Assembly: GCA_964292495.1 (NCBI GenBank)
Contig: CAXYVX010000021.1
Coordinates: 1 to 15,291 of the forward strand
Source of the DNA: CAXYVX01 sp964292495
GTDB taxonomy: Bacteria > Patescibacteriota > Saccharimonadia > Saccharimonadales > Saccharimonadaceae
Reading direction: 5' to 3'
DNA length: 15,291 bases
A program made the translations under genes and the position numbers. Shown here in pieces: positions 6,892-13,324 of the stretch (its first letter is position 1; each line of letters begins with the position of its first letter). A model generated the notes under the pieces. It worked only from the letters and a program-made list of their open reading frames with translations, searched no databases and had not been told where the DNA came from.

Positions 6892-8595
6892 ATGGAACTC
6901 AAAAATGTGGCAAAAGGTATCGGGCTCAGTACTGATGATTTATTTTTTTACGGTGAAGAAATGGCTAAAATTCGACCCGAAACATATAAAAAATTATCGA
7001 AAAAACCAAAAGGAAAGTTAATTCTCGTTAGCGCGGTTTCGCCAACACCGGCCGGCGAGGGAAAAACCACGGTTTCCATTGGTTTGGCAGACGCAATGAA
7101 CAAGATTTTTCGCGAAACCGACAGCGAAAAGCGTGCGATTTTGGCTCTTCGCGAACCTTCAATGGGCCCAGTTTTTGGCATGAAGGGCGGAGCGATCGGC
7201 GGCGGCGAATCTGTGGTTGTGCCGGGCGAAGAAATCAACCTCCATTTCACTGGCGATCTTCACGCCATCACGAGCGCAAATAATTTGTTGGCCGCTCTGG
7301 TGGACAATCATATTTATTTTGGGAACGAGCTGGATTTGGACCCGAAAAAAATCGTTTTCAAGCGCTGTCTCGATGTAAACGACAGAGCACTTCGCGATTT
7401 TCAACATAATTCTGCGGGCGATTTTCGCGATGTTCAGTCGGACCGTTTCGCGAATTTTTCGGCAGGTTTTAACATTACCGCCGCGAGCGAAGTCATGGCA
7501 ATTTTAGCGTTGTCTAAGGATATTGATGACTTAAAAAATAGACTTTCGCGAATTCTGGTTGCGTTTTCACGCAGCGGAAAACCGGTTTTTGCCAGAGATT
7601 TGAAAGCTGAAAATGCCATGACAATTTTATTAAAAACTGCGCTAAATCCCAACTTTGTTCGCTCAAAAAGCGGGACGCCAGCGTTTGTTCATGCAGGACC
7701 TTTCGCGAATATTGCGCACGGAGCCAACTCTGTTCGCGCAACCAAAACTGCGCTCGCGCTCGGAGATTATGTGATCACAGAAGCTGGTTTTGGCTCTGAT
7801 CTTGGCGCGGAAAAATTCCTTGACGTGAAGATGCGCGCCAGTGGTTTGTGGCCGTCGGCGGCAGTGCTCGTTGCAACTGTTCGCGCGCTGAAATGGGGTG
7901 GCGGGATGCGTTTTGAGGATTTGAATTGCGAGGATTTCGAGAAGCTTGAAATCGGCCTGGACAACCTGAAAGCTCATGTGAAAATTCTGCAAAAATTCCA
8001 TCTTCCCGTGATCATCGCCATAAATAAATTTGCGACAGACACGCAAAAAGAGTTGGATTTTATTTGCGATTTTGCGGAAAAACTTGACGTAAAATGTGAA
8101 GTCGCTGACGTATTTTCGCGAAATTCTGCCGCTGGCGAAAATGGCGAAAACTTGGCGAAAACCGTGATCAATTCAGTCAATCAAAACATTGAAAATTCGC
8201 CGCATTTTATCTATAATTTACAGGATTCTCCCAAGGAAAAAATCGCGAAAATTGCGAGCGAAATTTACGGCGCGAAAGATGTTGAATACTCTAAAAAAAG
8301 CCTTGAATTTTTGAAAAAATTGGATGAAAATCCCGATCTTTCATTCGCGAAAAATCTGCTGGTTGTGATCGCGAAAACGCAGTATTCGCTGTCTGATGAT
8401 CCCGCGAAAATAAGTGCAAATCTTCGCGAAAATTCCGATTTTAATTTGAGAATTCGCGAAATAGAAATCAATTCTGGCGCAGGATTTCTTGTTGCAACTG
8501 CCGGAACTTTATACCGAATGCCGGGCTTGCCGCGTGTTCCTCAAAGCAACAAAATGACGATTAATTCTGACGGAAATGTTTCAGGATTGAAATAG
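6892..8595 (+). CDS. fhs: Formate-tetrahydrofolate ligase
   Basis: This ATP-dependent enzyme makes 10-formyl-THF from formate and THF, feeding initiator-tRNA formylation and, where present, purine synthesis. The protein has 567 residues, close to the usual ~555-560. The ATP P-loop PTPAGEGKTT is at residues 51-60. EPSMGPVFGMKGGAIGGGE and then INLHFTGDLHAITSANNLLA are the family signatures, although the segment usually read GGGYxQVVPMED is GGGESVVVPGEE here. The C-terminus ends in the expected GTLYRMPGLPRVPQ region. AAGGAG lies five bases before the ATG. Eight or nine TTCGCGAA copies fall inside the gene in different codon phases. The gene converges on murB, with a weak terminator between. Confidence 0.96.
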   Translation: MELKNVAKGIGLSTDDLFFYGEEMAKIRPETYKKLSKKPKGKLILVSAVSPTPAGEGKTTVSIGLADAMNKIFRETDSEKRAILALREPSMGPVFGMKGGAIGGGESVVVPGEEINLHFTGDLHAITSANNLLAALVDNHIYFGNELDLDPKKIVFKRCLDVNDRALRDFQHNSAGDFRDVQSDRFANFSAGFNITAASEVMAILALSKDIDDLKNRLSRILVAFSRSGKPVFARDLKAENAMTILLKTALNPNFVRSKSGTPAFVHAGPFANIAHGANSVRATKTALALGDYVITEAGFGSDLGAEKFLDVKMRASGLWPSAAVLVATVRALKWGGGMRFEDLNCEDFEKLEIGLDNLKAHVKILQKFHLPVIIAINKFATDTQKELDFICDFAEKLDVKCEVADVFSRNSAAGENGENLAKTVINSVNQNIENSPHFIYNLQDSPKEKIAKIASEIYGAKDVEYSKKSLEFLKKLDENPDLSFAKNLLVVIAKTQYSLSDDPAKISANLRENSDFNLRIREIEINSGAGFLVATAGTLYRMPGLPRVPQSNKMTINSDGNVSGLK

Positions 8596-8608
8596 CTTAA
8601 TCAAAAAG

Positions 8609-8634
8609 GCGCGGCTTATTTTGCGCATTTTTTT
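8609..8634 (+). terminator. Possible terminator after fhs
   Basis: GCGCGG/TTGCGC forms a 6-bp stem (two G-U pairs) with a 6-base loop, followed by A and seven Ts. Confidence 0.5.
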
Positions 8635-8641
8635 CCGGTTT

Positions 8642-9661
8642 TTAGAGATTTTCCGGCTCTTGCTCAAGTGTGATGTTAAATTTTTCGTGAACTTTTTTCA
8701 CGATTTCCAAACGAAATTTCGCGAGATTTTCAGCGGTGTTTGTTGGCTCAATGTTTGTGATGACAAGTGCGTTTTTTGGATAAATTTTGAACCCAAATTT
8801 CTCAAAACCTTTAAGATTTGTCTGGTCCATCAGCCACCCGGCAGCTAGTTTCACTTCGTTTTCAGTCATCGGAAAATGCGGAGCGCTGGGATTTTTCGCC
8901 AGGAAGTTTTTCGCGAACTTTTCGCTAATAATAGGGTTTTTGAAAAACGATCCTGCCGATGGAATTTTTGCCGGATCGGGGAGTTTTTCTTCGCGAATCG
9001 CGATGACGGCTGAACGGATATTTTTTGGTGTGAATTCTGTGATTTTATTGTCGCTGCAATATTTTTCAAGCGATCCGTAAAAGGGCGGCTGGGGATTTTT
9101 TCGCGAAAGTTTGACGGTGATATTCGCGATGATATATTTGCGGTTTTCGCGAGATTTGAAAATTGAATTTCTGTACGAGAAATTACAATCCGCGTTTTTT
9201 AACGTTTCAAATTCATTTGTCTCGGTGTTAAAAGCAGTTAATTTCGTCATGACCTGCGAAATATCCGCGCCATATGCCCCGACATTTTGCACGGGCGTCG
9301 CCCCAACGACGCCAGGAATTAGCGACAAAAACTCCATTCCCGACAGGCCAAGATCCACAAATTTCGCGATAGTTTGGTCGAGATTTTCTCCTGCGCCAAT
9401 TTGATATGCTGCGGAGTTTTTGTCGCTGAAAATTTCGCGAAAACCTTTGATTTTGTTTTGTATGATCACGCCATTGAATTCTTTTCGGGCTATAATGTTG
9501 CTTCCGCCACCTAGGACGAACCATGGTAATTTTTTTTCTTTCGCGAAATTTATTGCAGCCAATATTTCTTCCGGGGAATTTATCTCTAATAAAAACCGAG
9601 CGTTGCAACTGATGCGCATGGTTGTGAGGCTGGCAAGATTGATGTTTTCGCGAATTTTCAT
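8642..9661 (-). CDS. murB: UDP-N-acetylenolpyruvoylglucosamine reductase (MurB)
   Basis: The enzyme reduces the MurA product to UDP-MurNAc using NADPH and FAD, so it works directly after HTH-MurA in the same pathway. The protein has 339 residues, within the family range. The FAD-binding segment is GGGSNI (51-56). SLIPGVVGATPVQNVGAYG matches the family core. The catalytic arginine is R164 in FSYRNS, the proton-donor serine is S238 in SAGSFFKNP, and the acidic residue is in the C-terminal LEQEPE (E333 or E335). The ATG at 9661 has no Shine-Dalgarno; TATAAT ends exactly 6 bases before it, so the mRNA is probably leaderless. The gene lies downstream of the small membrane protein at 10149 but has its own promoter. 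Confidence 0.97.
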   Translation of the reverse strand: MKIRENINLASLTTMRISCNARFLLEINSPEEILAAINFAKEKKLPWFVLGGGSNIIARKEFNGVIIQNKIKGFREIFSDKNSAAYQIGAGENLDQTIAKFVDLGLSGMEFLSLIPGVVGATPVQNVGAYGADISQVMTKLTAFNTETNEFETLKNADCNFSYRNSIFKSRENRKYIIANITVKLSRKNPQPPFYGSLEKYCSDNKITEFTPKNIRSAVIAIREEKLPDPAKIPSAGSFFKNPIISEKFAKNFLAKNPSAPHFPMTENEVKLAAGWLMDQTNLKGFEKFGFKIYPKNALVITNIEPTNTAENLAKFRLEIVKKVHEKFNITLEQEPENL

Positions 9662-9667
9662 AATTAG

Positions 9668-9676
9668 ATTATATCA
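9668..9676 (-). promoter_or_regulatory. murB promoter, extended -10 (leaderless)
   Basis: Minus strand TG-A-TATAAT, then the six bases CTAATT, then ATG. The start codon coincides with the expected transcription start. Confidence 0.65.
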
Positions 9677-9687
9677 CGAGATGGGTT

Positions 9688-10149
9688 TTATGCAGATGGT
9701 GGAGCGGCGCGTCTTTTCTTTGGGATCAGCACGGATATTATGCCAATAATGGTGGCGGTCAGTGCCGCAATCACACCCGGTCCAAAAATCGATTGATTGA
9801 CTAGATTTGAAACGTTTTCAAATATTTCCAGGCCAAGATTGCTGGAAATAAACCACAAAACCAAAATCCCGGCGCTCATCGCTGAGCCAAGAACCGAGAA
9901 TGATTTTTTAGCGAGCAAACCAGCGACTAGGAAGAAAAATGCCGCCACAAAAAGCGCGATGGAAACGGTGAAATTTGTGGCGATGGTTGCGCGAGAATAG
10001 TTGACGGAAATCGGGATGAAGCTGGCGATTGTGTGTGCCTCGATTTGCGACGGCAAAACGCCATTAAACCACTGCAAAAATGCGCTTCCAGCGATCGCGC
10101 CGGCCGCAATGAGATTGGTGATGAGGATCAAAAGTCTGCGGTTTTTCAT
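9688..10149 (-). CDS. Hypothetical four-helix membrane protein
   Basis: The protein has 153 residues from the ATG at 10149. An upstream in-frame ATG at 10167 lies before the -10 box, so it is not used. The N-terminus MKNRRLL is followed by four hydrophobic segments at roughly residues 7-27, 60-82, 87-104 and 125-145. An outward-facing loop (30-55) and a basic tail, PKKRRAAPPSA, would put both ends in the cytoplasm. No family is recognised. TATACT ends exactly 6 bases before the ATG, and no Shine-Dalgarno is seen. The murB gene begins 26 bases beyond its stop. The promoter block resembles that of tpiA (AGCGCTTGTG next to the -10). Confidence 0.8.
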   Translation of the reverse strand: MKNRRLLILITNLIAAGAIAGSAFLQWFNGVLPSQIEAHTIASFIPISVNYSRATIATNFTVSIALFVAAFFFLVAGLLAKKSFSVLGSAMSAGILVLWFISSNLGLEIFENVSNLVNQSIFGPGVIAALTATIIGIISVLIPKKRRAAPPSA

Positions 10150-10155
10150 GATGCT

Positions 10156-10164
10156 AGTATAGCA
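10156..10164 (-). promoter_or_regulatory. Promoter of the four-helix membrane protein
   Basis: Minus strand TG-C-TATACT, then six bases, then ATG at 10149. The palindrome ACAAGCGCTTGT (10164-10175) and TTCGCGAA (10179-10186) lie just upstream. The divergent tRNA-Lys promoter shares this TTCGCGAA copy. Confidence 0.6.
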
Positions 10165-10191
10165 CAAGCGCTTGTTTTTTCGCGAAAATTC

Positions 10192-10200
10192 TGCTAGACT
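10192..10200 (+). promoter_or_regulatory. tRNA-Lys promoter, extended -10
   Basis: TG-C-TAGACT lies 16 bases before the tRNA, eight bases downstream of TTCGCGAA. Confidence 0.5.
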
Positions 10201-10215
10201 GTGAAAGTTCTAATT

Positions 10216-10292
10216 GGGTCGGTAGCTCAGTTGGTTAGAGCACGGGCCTCTTAAGCCTGGTGTCGAGGGTTCGAATCCCTCCCGACTCACCA
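10216..10292 (+). tRNA. tRNA-Lys(CTT)
   Basis: The acceptor GGGTCGG pairs with CCGACTC. The anticodon stem CGGGC/GCCTG encloses loop CTCTTAA, giving anticodon CTT (AAG codons). The T arm GAGGG-TTCGAAT-CCCTC and encoded CCA are present. Confidence 0.95.
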
Positions 10293-10299
10293 TAAATGT

Positions 10300-10328
10300 T
10301 CCGCGAGAAATTGCGGAGTTTTTATTTT
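10300..10328 (+). terminator. Terminator after tRNA-Lys
   Basis: The TCCGC/GCGGA stem with an 8-base loop is followed by GTTTTTATTTT. Confidence 0.6.
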
Positions 10329-10338
10329 CTAGAAAAAG

Positions 10339-10347
10339 TGATAAAAT
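10339..10347 (+). promoter_or_regulatory. Promoter of the two tRNA-Arg genes, extended -10
   Basis: TG-A-TAAAAT lies 10 bases before the tRNA at 10358. The second tRNA follows 15 bases after the first without a promoter of its own. Confidence 0.55.
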
Positions 10348-10357
10348 ATTGAGGTAG

Positions 10358-10435
10358 GCGCCCGTAGCTCAGCTGGATTAGAGCGTCGGTTTCCGGTACC
10401 GAAGGTCATAGGTTCGAATCCTACCGGGCGTACCA
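10358..10435 (+). tRNA. tRNA-Arg(CCG)
   Basis: The acceptor GCGCCCG pairs with CGGGCGT. The anticodon stem TCGGT/ACCGA encloses loop TTCCGGT, giving anticodon CCG (CGG codons). The outermost T-stem pair looks mismatched (A opposite C). CCA is encoded. Confidence 0.93.
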
Positions 10436-10450
10436 AAAGTTTACAAATGA

Positions 10451-10527
10451 GCACCCGTAGCTCAGCGGATTAGAGTACTTGGCTTCGAACCAAGTGGTCA
10501 CAGGTTCGAATCCTGTCGGGTGTACCA
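10451..10527 (+). tRNA. tRNA-Arg(TCG)
   Basis: The acceptor GCACCCG pairs with CGGGTGT. The anticodon stem CTTGG/CCAAG encloses loop CTTCGAA, giving anticodon TCG (CGA codons). T arm ACAGG-TTCGAAT-CCTGT; CCA is encoded. Confidence 0.93.
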
Positions 10528-10554
10528 AATTGATTTTATCAGCAAATCTTCGCG

Positions 10555-10587
10555 AAAACGCACCGAGCGTTTCCGCGTTTTTGTTTT
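10555..10587 (+). terminator. Terminator after the tRNA-Arg pair
   Basis: AAAACGC/GCGTTTT (7 bp, 13-base loop) leads into TTTTTGTTTT. A shorter alternative stem, AACGC/GCGTT, is nested. Confidence 0.65.
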
Positions 10588-10636
10588 CCTAAAAATTACC
10601 GCAAAAATCACATATTTACATTATTTTCGCGCAATT

Positions 10637-10645
10637 TGTTAAAAT
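10637..10645 (+). promoter_or_regulatory. Promoter of the acidic hypothetical gene, extended -10
   Basis: TG-T-TAAAAT, then six bases, then the ATG at 10652 (leaderless layout). Confidence 0.55.
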
Positions 10646-10651
10646 AGTTAT

Positions 10652-11161
10652 ATGAGAAAAATTGATGCTGCGGAAATCGCGGATTACATGAAACCGCGCC
10701 AAATCCATCAGGTACGCCAGCTGATTCAGGCGGAAAATATTTGGCCGAAAATTGCAGTTTTTGGCGAGTTTTCAGATGATTTTCGCGAAAATTTAACGGA
10801 ATATCTGGATGATTTTTTTGATATTGCAAAGAAGCAAAATTTGATCGGTTTGGAATTTTTTCCTGGGGAAGAGAATGATAGATTTTCGCAAATAAATGAT
10901 GAGAAAAATTTTGAATTTCAGGGAATTTTGGCTGAATTTCTGGAGAAATTAACGGAGAAAATTTCGCGAAAAAAAGATATTGGCGGAGCGCTTGAAGATT
11001 CTGATTTTGACGCGCCGGAAACGCTTGCTAAAAAGTATTTATTGGCAGGATTTAACCTTGATGAGAATCCTGAAAACATAGAGAATTTAACAACGCTTGA
11101 AATTGCAGCTTTGATCGATAATTTGATTAGAACTTGCCAGGAAAACTTTGTTGAAAACTAG
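10652..11161 (+). CDS. Acidic hypothetical cytoplasmic protein
   Basis: The protein has 169 residues and I do not recognise it. It is strongly acidic, mostly helical by composition, and has no signal peptide or membrane segment. The N-terminus (MRKIDAAEIADYMKPRQIHQ) is mixed in charge; the rest is rich in Glu, Asp and Asn with aromatic spots (EYLDDFFDIAKK, LEFFPGEEND). Asn and Glu runs partly reflect embedded TTCGCGAA copies. No Shine-Dalgarno is seen; the -10 lies six bases before the ATG. Its stop codon overlaps the stop of the convergent response regulator in the palindrome CTAG, but no functional link follows from that. Confidence 0.75.
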   Translation: MRKIDAAEIADYMKPRQIHQVRQLIQAENIWPKIAVFGEFSDDFRENLTEYLDDFFDIAKKQNLIGLEFFPGEENDRFSQINDEKNFEFQGILAEFLEKLTEKISRKKDIGGALEDSDFDAPETLAKKYLLAGFNLDENPENIENLTTLEIAALIDNLIRTCQENFVEN

Positions 11162-11547
11162 AGATTTTTCAGTTTTTCGTGTTCATCCATCACAGCTTTG
11201 ACTTTCGCCACCACTTCGCGTGGAGTGAAATTTGCTTTGATGATGTAGTCATCGATGTCCCATTTCGCGAGGCGTTTTGGGGCGGATTCGTCGTCCATAT
11301 TGGTTAGAATGATAACTGGGGTGGCGAGAGATGTTGGAATTTCGCGAATTTTTTCAAGAACTTCGTCGCCACCAATATCTGGCAAAGTTAAGTCCAATAA
11401 GATCAAATCCGGCTTAATGTCGGAAATCATTTTTAGTCCAGAAAGGCCGTTTTCTGCGACATCAACAGAGAAGCCGGTTGACTCGAATTTCATGCGGTAC
11501 ATTTCGGCGATCAATCTGTCATCTTCAATAATTGCGATTTTAACCAT
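11158..11547 (-). CDS. Stand-alone response-regulator receiver protein
   Basis: The protein has 129 residues, a single CheY-like receiver domain with no output domain. The acidic pocket is IIEDD (D9, D10), the phosphoacceptor is D52 in LILLDLTLPD, the switch threonine is T82 in IILTN, and the conserved lysine is K104 in YIIKAN. The start at 11547 (MVKIAIIEDD) is preferred to an upstream ATG at 11553, because TATACT ends exactly 6 bases before 11547 and the upstream ATG would not be transcribed. No histidine kinase lies in the window. Such proteins relay phosphate or bind partners directly; the target here is unknown. Confidence 0.92.
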   Translation of the reverse strand: MVKIAIIEDDRLIAEMYRMKFESTGFSVDVAENGLSGLKMISDIKPDLILLDLTLPDIGGDEVLEKIREIPTSLATPVIILTNMDDESAPKRLAKWDIDDYIIKANFTPREVVAKVKAVMDEHEKLKNL

Positions 11548-11553
11548 AAACAC

Positions 11554-11559
11554 AGTATA
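11554..11559 (-). promoter_or_regulatory. Response-regulator -10 (leaderless)
   Basis: Minus strand TATACT, then GTGTTT, then ATG. Unlike most promoters here it lacks the TGn extension. Confidence 0.5.
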
Positions 11560-11589
11560 CTTTTTTATCGCAATTTTCGCAAATTTTCG

Positions 11590-11814
11590 CTATTTTGTGC
11601 CCATGCTGCTGAAAAAGCCAGTGAAAATTGCCACAATCAACACGACGACAACAACGCCAATCACCACTGCGCGGATAAGTTTTTTGTGATCAACGAACCA
11701 TTGGGCGCGGTCGCTGCGGACAACAGCGGATGTTTTGCGGATTCTCACCATATTCCGCGTGTCTTTTGCTTCGGCGCCACGATATTTTTTATTGCGTTTC
11801 TTCTTGCTTGCCAT
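11590..11814 (-). CDS. Small basic single-pass membrane protein
   Basis: The protein has 74 residues. The start MASKKKRNKKYRGAEAKD at 11814 lies 8 bases after TATACT, so the leader is one or two bases or absent; an upstream in-frame ATG precedes the promoter. The first ~45 residues are very basic (KKKRNKK, RIRK, RSDR, DHKK) and could touch nucleic acid or ribosomes. One strongly hydrophobic helix, VVIGVVVVVLIVAIFTGFF, follows near the C-terminus. SecE was considered for size and topology, but its conserved WP motif is missing. I do not recognise a family. The gene lies between the receiver gene and tRNA-Glu on the same strand, each with its own -10. Confidence 0.75.
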   Translation of the reverse strand: MASKKKRNKKYRGAEAKDTRNMVRIRKTSAVVRSDRAQWFVDHKKLIRAVVIGVVVVVLIVAIFTGFFSSMGTK

Positions 11815-11822
11815 ATGCAAAC

Positions 11823-11828
11823 AGTATA
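11823..11828 (-). promoter_or_regulatory. -10 of the small basic membrane protein
   Basis: Minus strand TATACT lies eight bases before the ATG. TTCGCGAA at 11836-11843 is seven bases upstream of it. Confidence 0.5.
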
Positions 11829-11841
11829 ACGTTTTTTCGCG

Positions 11842-11870
11842 AAAATAAAAAACGCGGAGTAATTTTCCGC
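11842..11870 (-). terminator. Terminator after tRNA-Glu
   Basis: Minus strand GCGGA/TCCGC stem with a 7-base loop, followed by GTTTTTTATTTT. Confidence 0.65.
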
Positions 11871-11879
11871 AAAAATTCA

Positions 11880-11954
11880 TGGTGATCTCGCCGGGAATCG
11901 AACCCGAATTACAAGGATGAGAACCTTGTGTCCTAACCGTTAGACGACGAGACC
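11880..11954 (-). tRNA. tRNA-Glu(CTC)
   Basis: Minus strand: acceptor GGTCTCG/CGAGATC. The anticodon stem CAAGG/CCTTG encloses loop TTCTCAT, giving anticodon CTC (GAG codons). The T arm TCGGG-TTCGATT-CCCGG and encoded CCA are present. Confidence 0.95.
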
Positions 11955-11962
11955 ATGCACAG

Positions 11963-11990
11963 ATTTTAGCAAAAAACGGTGAAAAGTCAA
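11963..11990 (-). promoter_or_regulatory. tRNA-Glu promoter
   Basis: Minus strand TTGACT (-35, 11990-11985), a 16-base spacer and TG-C-TAAAAT (-10, 11968-11963) end 8 bases before the tRNA. This is the best -35/-10 pair in the window. Confidence 0.7.
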
Positions 11991-12013
11991 AGCTTTTTTA
12001 ACTCTTGAAATAG

Positions 12014-12022
12014 TGCTAAAAT
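12014..12022 (+). promoter_or_regulatory. pgk promoter, extended -10
   Basis: TG-C-TAAAAT lies 10 bases before the pgk ATG, predicting a leader of only a few bases with no Shine-Dalgarno. Confidence 0.55.
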
Positions 12023-12032
12023 TGTAATCGTT

Positions 12033-13262
12033 ATGAAGAAGATAGATTTTAAGTGGAAGACGATAAAAGATGTTGATGTTACTGGCAAGCGAATTTTGCT
12101 GCGCGCCGACTATAATGTGCCGCTGAGAGACGGGGAAATTCTGGATGATTTTCGCGTTGAGGCGAGTTTGCCGACGCTGAAATATTTGATTGAACGCGGC
12201 GCAAAAATTGTGATCATTTCTCACTTGGGTCGCCCAAAAAGTCCAGCTGATATACAGTTTTCGTTGGCTCCAATCGCGGAAAATCTATCTGAAAAACTTG
12301 GTAAAAAAGTGAAATTTGCAAAAGATTGCATTGGTGAAGATGTCGCGAATTTAACCGCGAAAATGGGTTCCGGAGATGTTGTGATGCTGGAAAATTTGCG
12401 TTTTCACCCAGAGGAAAAAGCTGATGATCGCGAATTCGCGAAAAACCTTGCGAAAGATACTCATGCGAATTTATTTGTTCAGGAAGGTTTTGGCGTGGTT
12501 CATCGCGCGCACGCATCAACTCACGCGATTACGGAATTTTTACCGAGCGTAGCCGGATTTTTGTTGAAAAAGGAGTATGTTGAAATTAAATCCGCGACAG
12601 ATGATCCGAATCGGCCGCTCACTGCTCTGATGGGTGGAGCGAAAATCAGTGACAAAATACCTCTGGTTAGAAAATTTGTTGAAATTGCCGACAACGTCGT
12701 GATTGGCGGCGCGATGGCGAATAACTTCTTGAAATTTAACGGAAAAAATGTTGCGAAATCTCTCGTTGAAAACGATGTAGATGAAATAATTAAAGAAATC
12801 ATGGTGGCGGTTCGCGAAAAATGGGGTGAAAATTACAACGATCATTTTATTTTGCCAACAGATGTGGCGATTGCGACGGACGGCGATTTTCATTCCCAGC
12901 GCGTCGAGGTTGATTTGGCTGGAAATCCTCTTTATGGTGAAGCGGCGATTTTTGACCTCGGTGCGAAAACGATTGCCAAAATCAACGACAAAATTCGCGA
13001 AAGTGGAACTGTGATCTGGAATGGAGATCTTGGGATTGATAACGTTCCTCAGTTTAGCGTGGCGTCGATTGCGGCGGCGGAGAGTATGACAAAAACGCGA
13101 ATCATCTCTGTTGTTGGCGGCGGAGACACGGCGGATTTTGCGAGACATTGGGATAAATTGTGCGGTGGAAGTTTTACGCATGTCAGCACCGGCGGCGGCG
13201 CAAGTCTTGAACTGATGGCCGGCGAAAAATTGCCAGGAATTTATGCTTTGATGCGAAAATAA
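12033..13262 (+). CDS. pgk: Phosphoglycerate kinase
   Basis: This glycolytic enzyme transfers phosphate from 1,3-bisphosphoglycerate to ADP. The protein has 409 residues, the usual bacterial length. The substrate-binding N-terminal domain has LLRADYNVPL (R24, D26, N28) and HLGRPK (H64, R67). The nucleotide-binding C-terminal domain ends with GGGDTADFA (362-370) and FTHVSTGGGASLEL (381-394). A small oddity is that the motif usually read NDAFGTAHRAHAS is QEGFGVVHRAHAS here; the histidine and arginine remain. The adjacent tpiA gene codes for another glycolytic step but has its own promoter 32 bases after the pgk stop. Confidence 0.97.
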   Translation: MKKIDFKWKTIKDVDVTGKRILLRADYNVPLRDGEILDDFRVEASLPTLKYLIERGAKIVIISHLGRPKSPADIQFSLAPIAENLSEKLGKKVKFAKDCIGEDVANLTAKMGSGDVVMLENLRFHPEEKADDREFAKNLAKDTHANLFVQEGFGVVHRAHASTHAITEFLPSVAGFLLKKEYVEIKSATDDPNRPLTALMGGAKISDKIPLVRKFVEIADNVVIGGAMANNFLKFNGKNVAKSLVENDVDEIIKEIMVAVREKWGENYNDHFILPTDVAIATDGDFHSQRVEVDLAGNPLYGEAAIFDLGAKTIAKINDKIRESGTVIWNGDLGIDNVPQFSVASIAAAESMTKTRIISVVGGGDTADFARHWDKLCGGSFTHVSTGGGASLELMAGEKLPGIYALMRK

Positions 13263-13290
13263 GTTTGAATTTCGCGAAAAAAAGCGCTTG

Positions 13291-13299
13291 TGTTAGAAT
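13291..13299 (+). promoter_or_regulatory. tpiA promoter, extended -10
   Basis: TG-T-TAGAAT is preceded by AAGCGCTT and TTCGCGAA (13271-13278). The expected leader is about 19 bases and carries GGAGG (13316-13320). Confidence 0.6.
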
Positions 13300-13324
13300 T
13301 GAATCAATATAAAGTGGAGGGATT

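Noticed and set aside
10216..10527. CRISPR-like or direct-repeat array
   Set aside because: The repeated GTAGCTCAG and GGTTCGAATCC segments are the D and T arms of three adjacent tRNA genes.
11590..11814. SecE as identity of the small basic membrane protein
   Set aside because: Size and single helix fit, but the conserved WP motif and the typical residues before the helix are missing.
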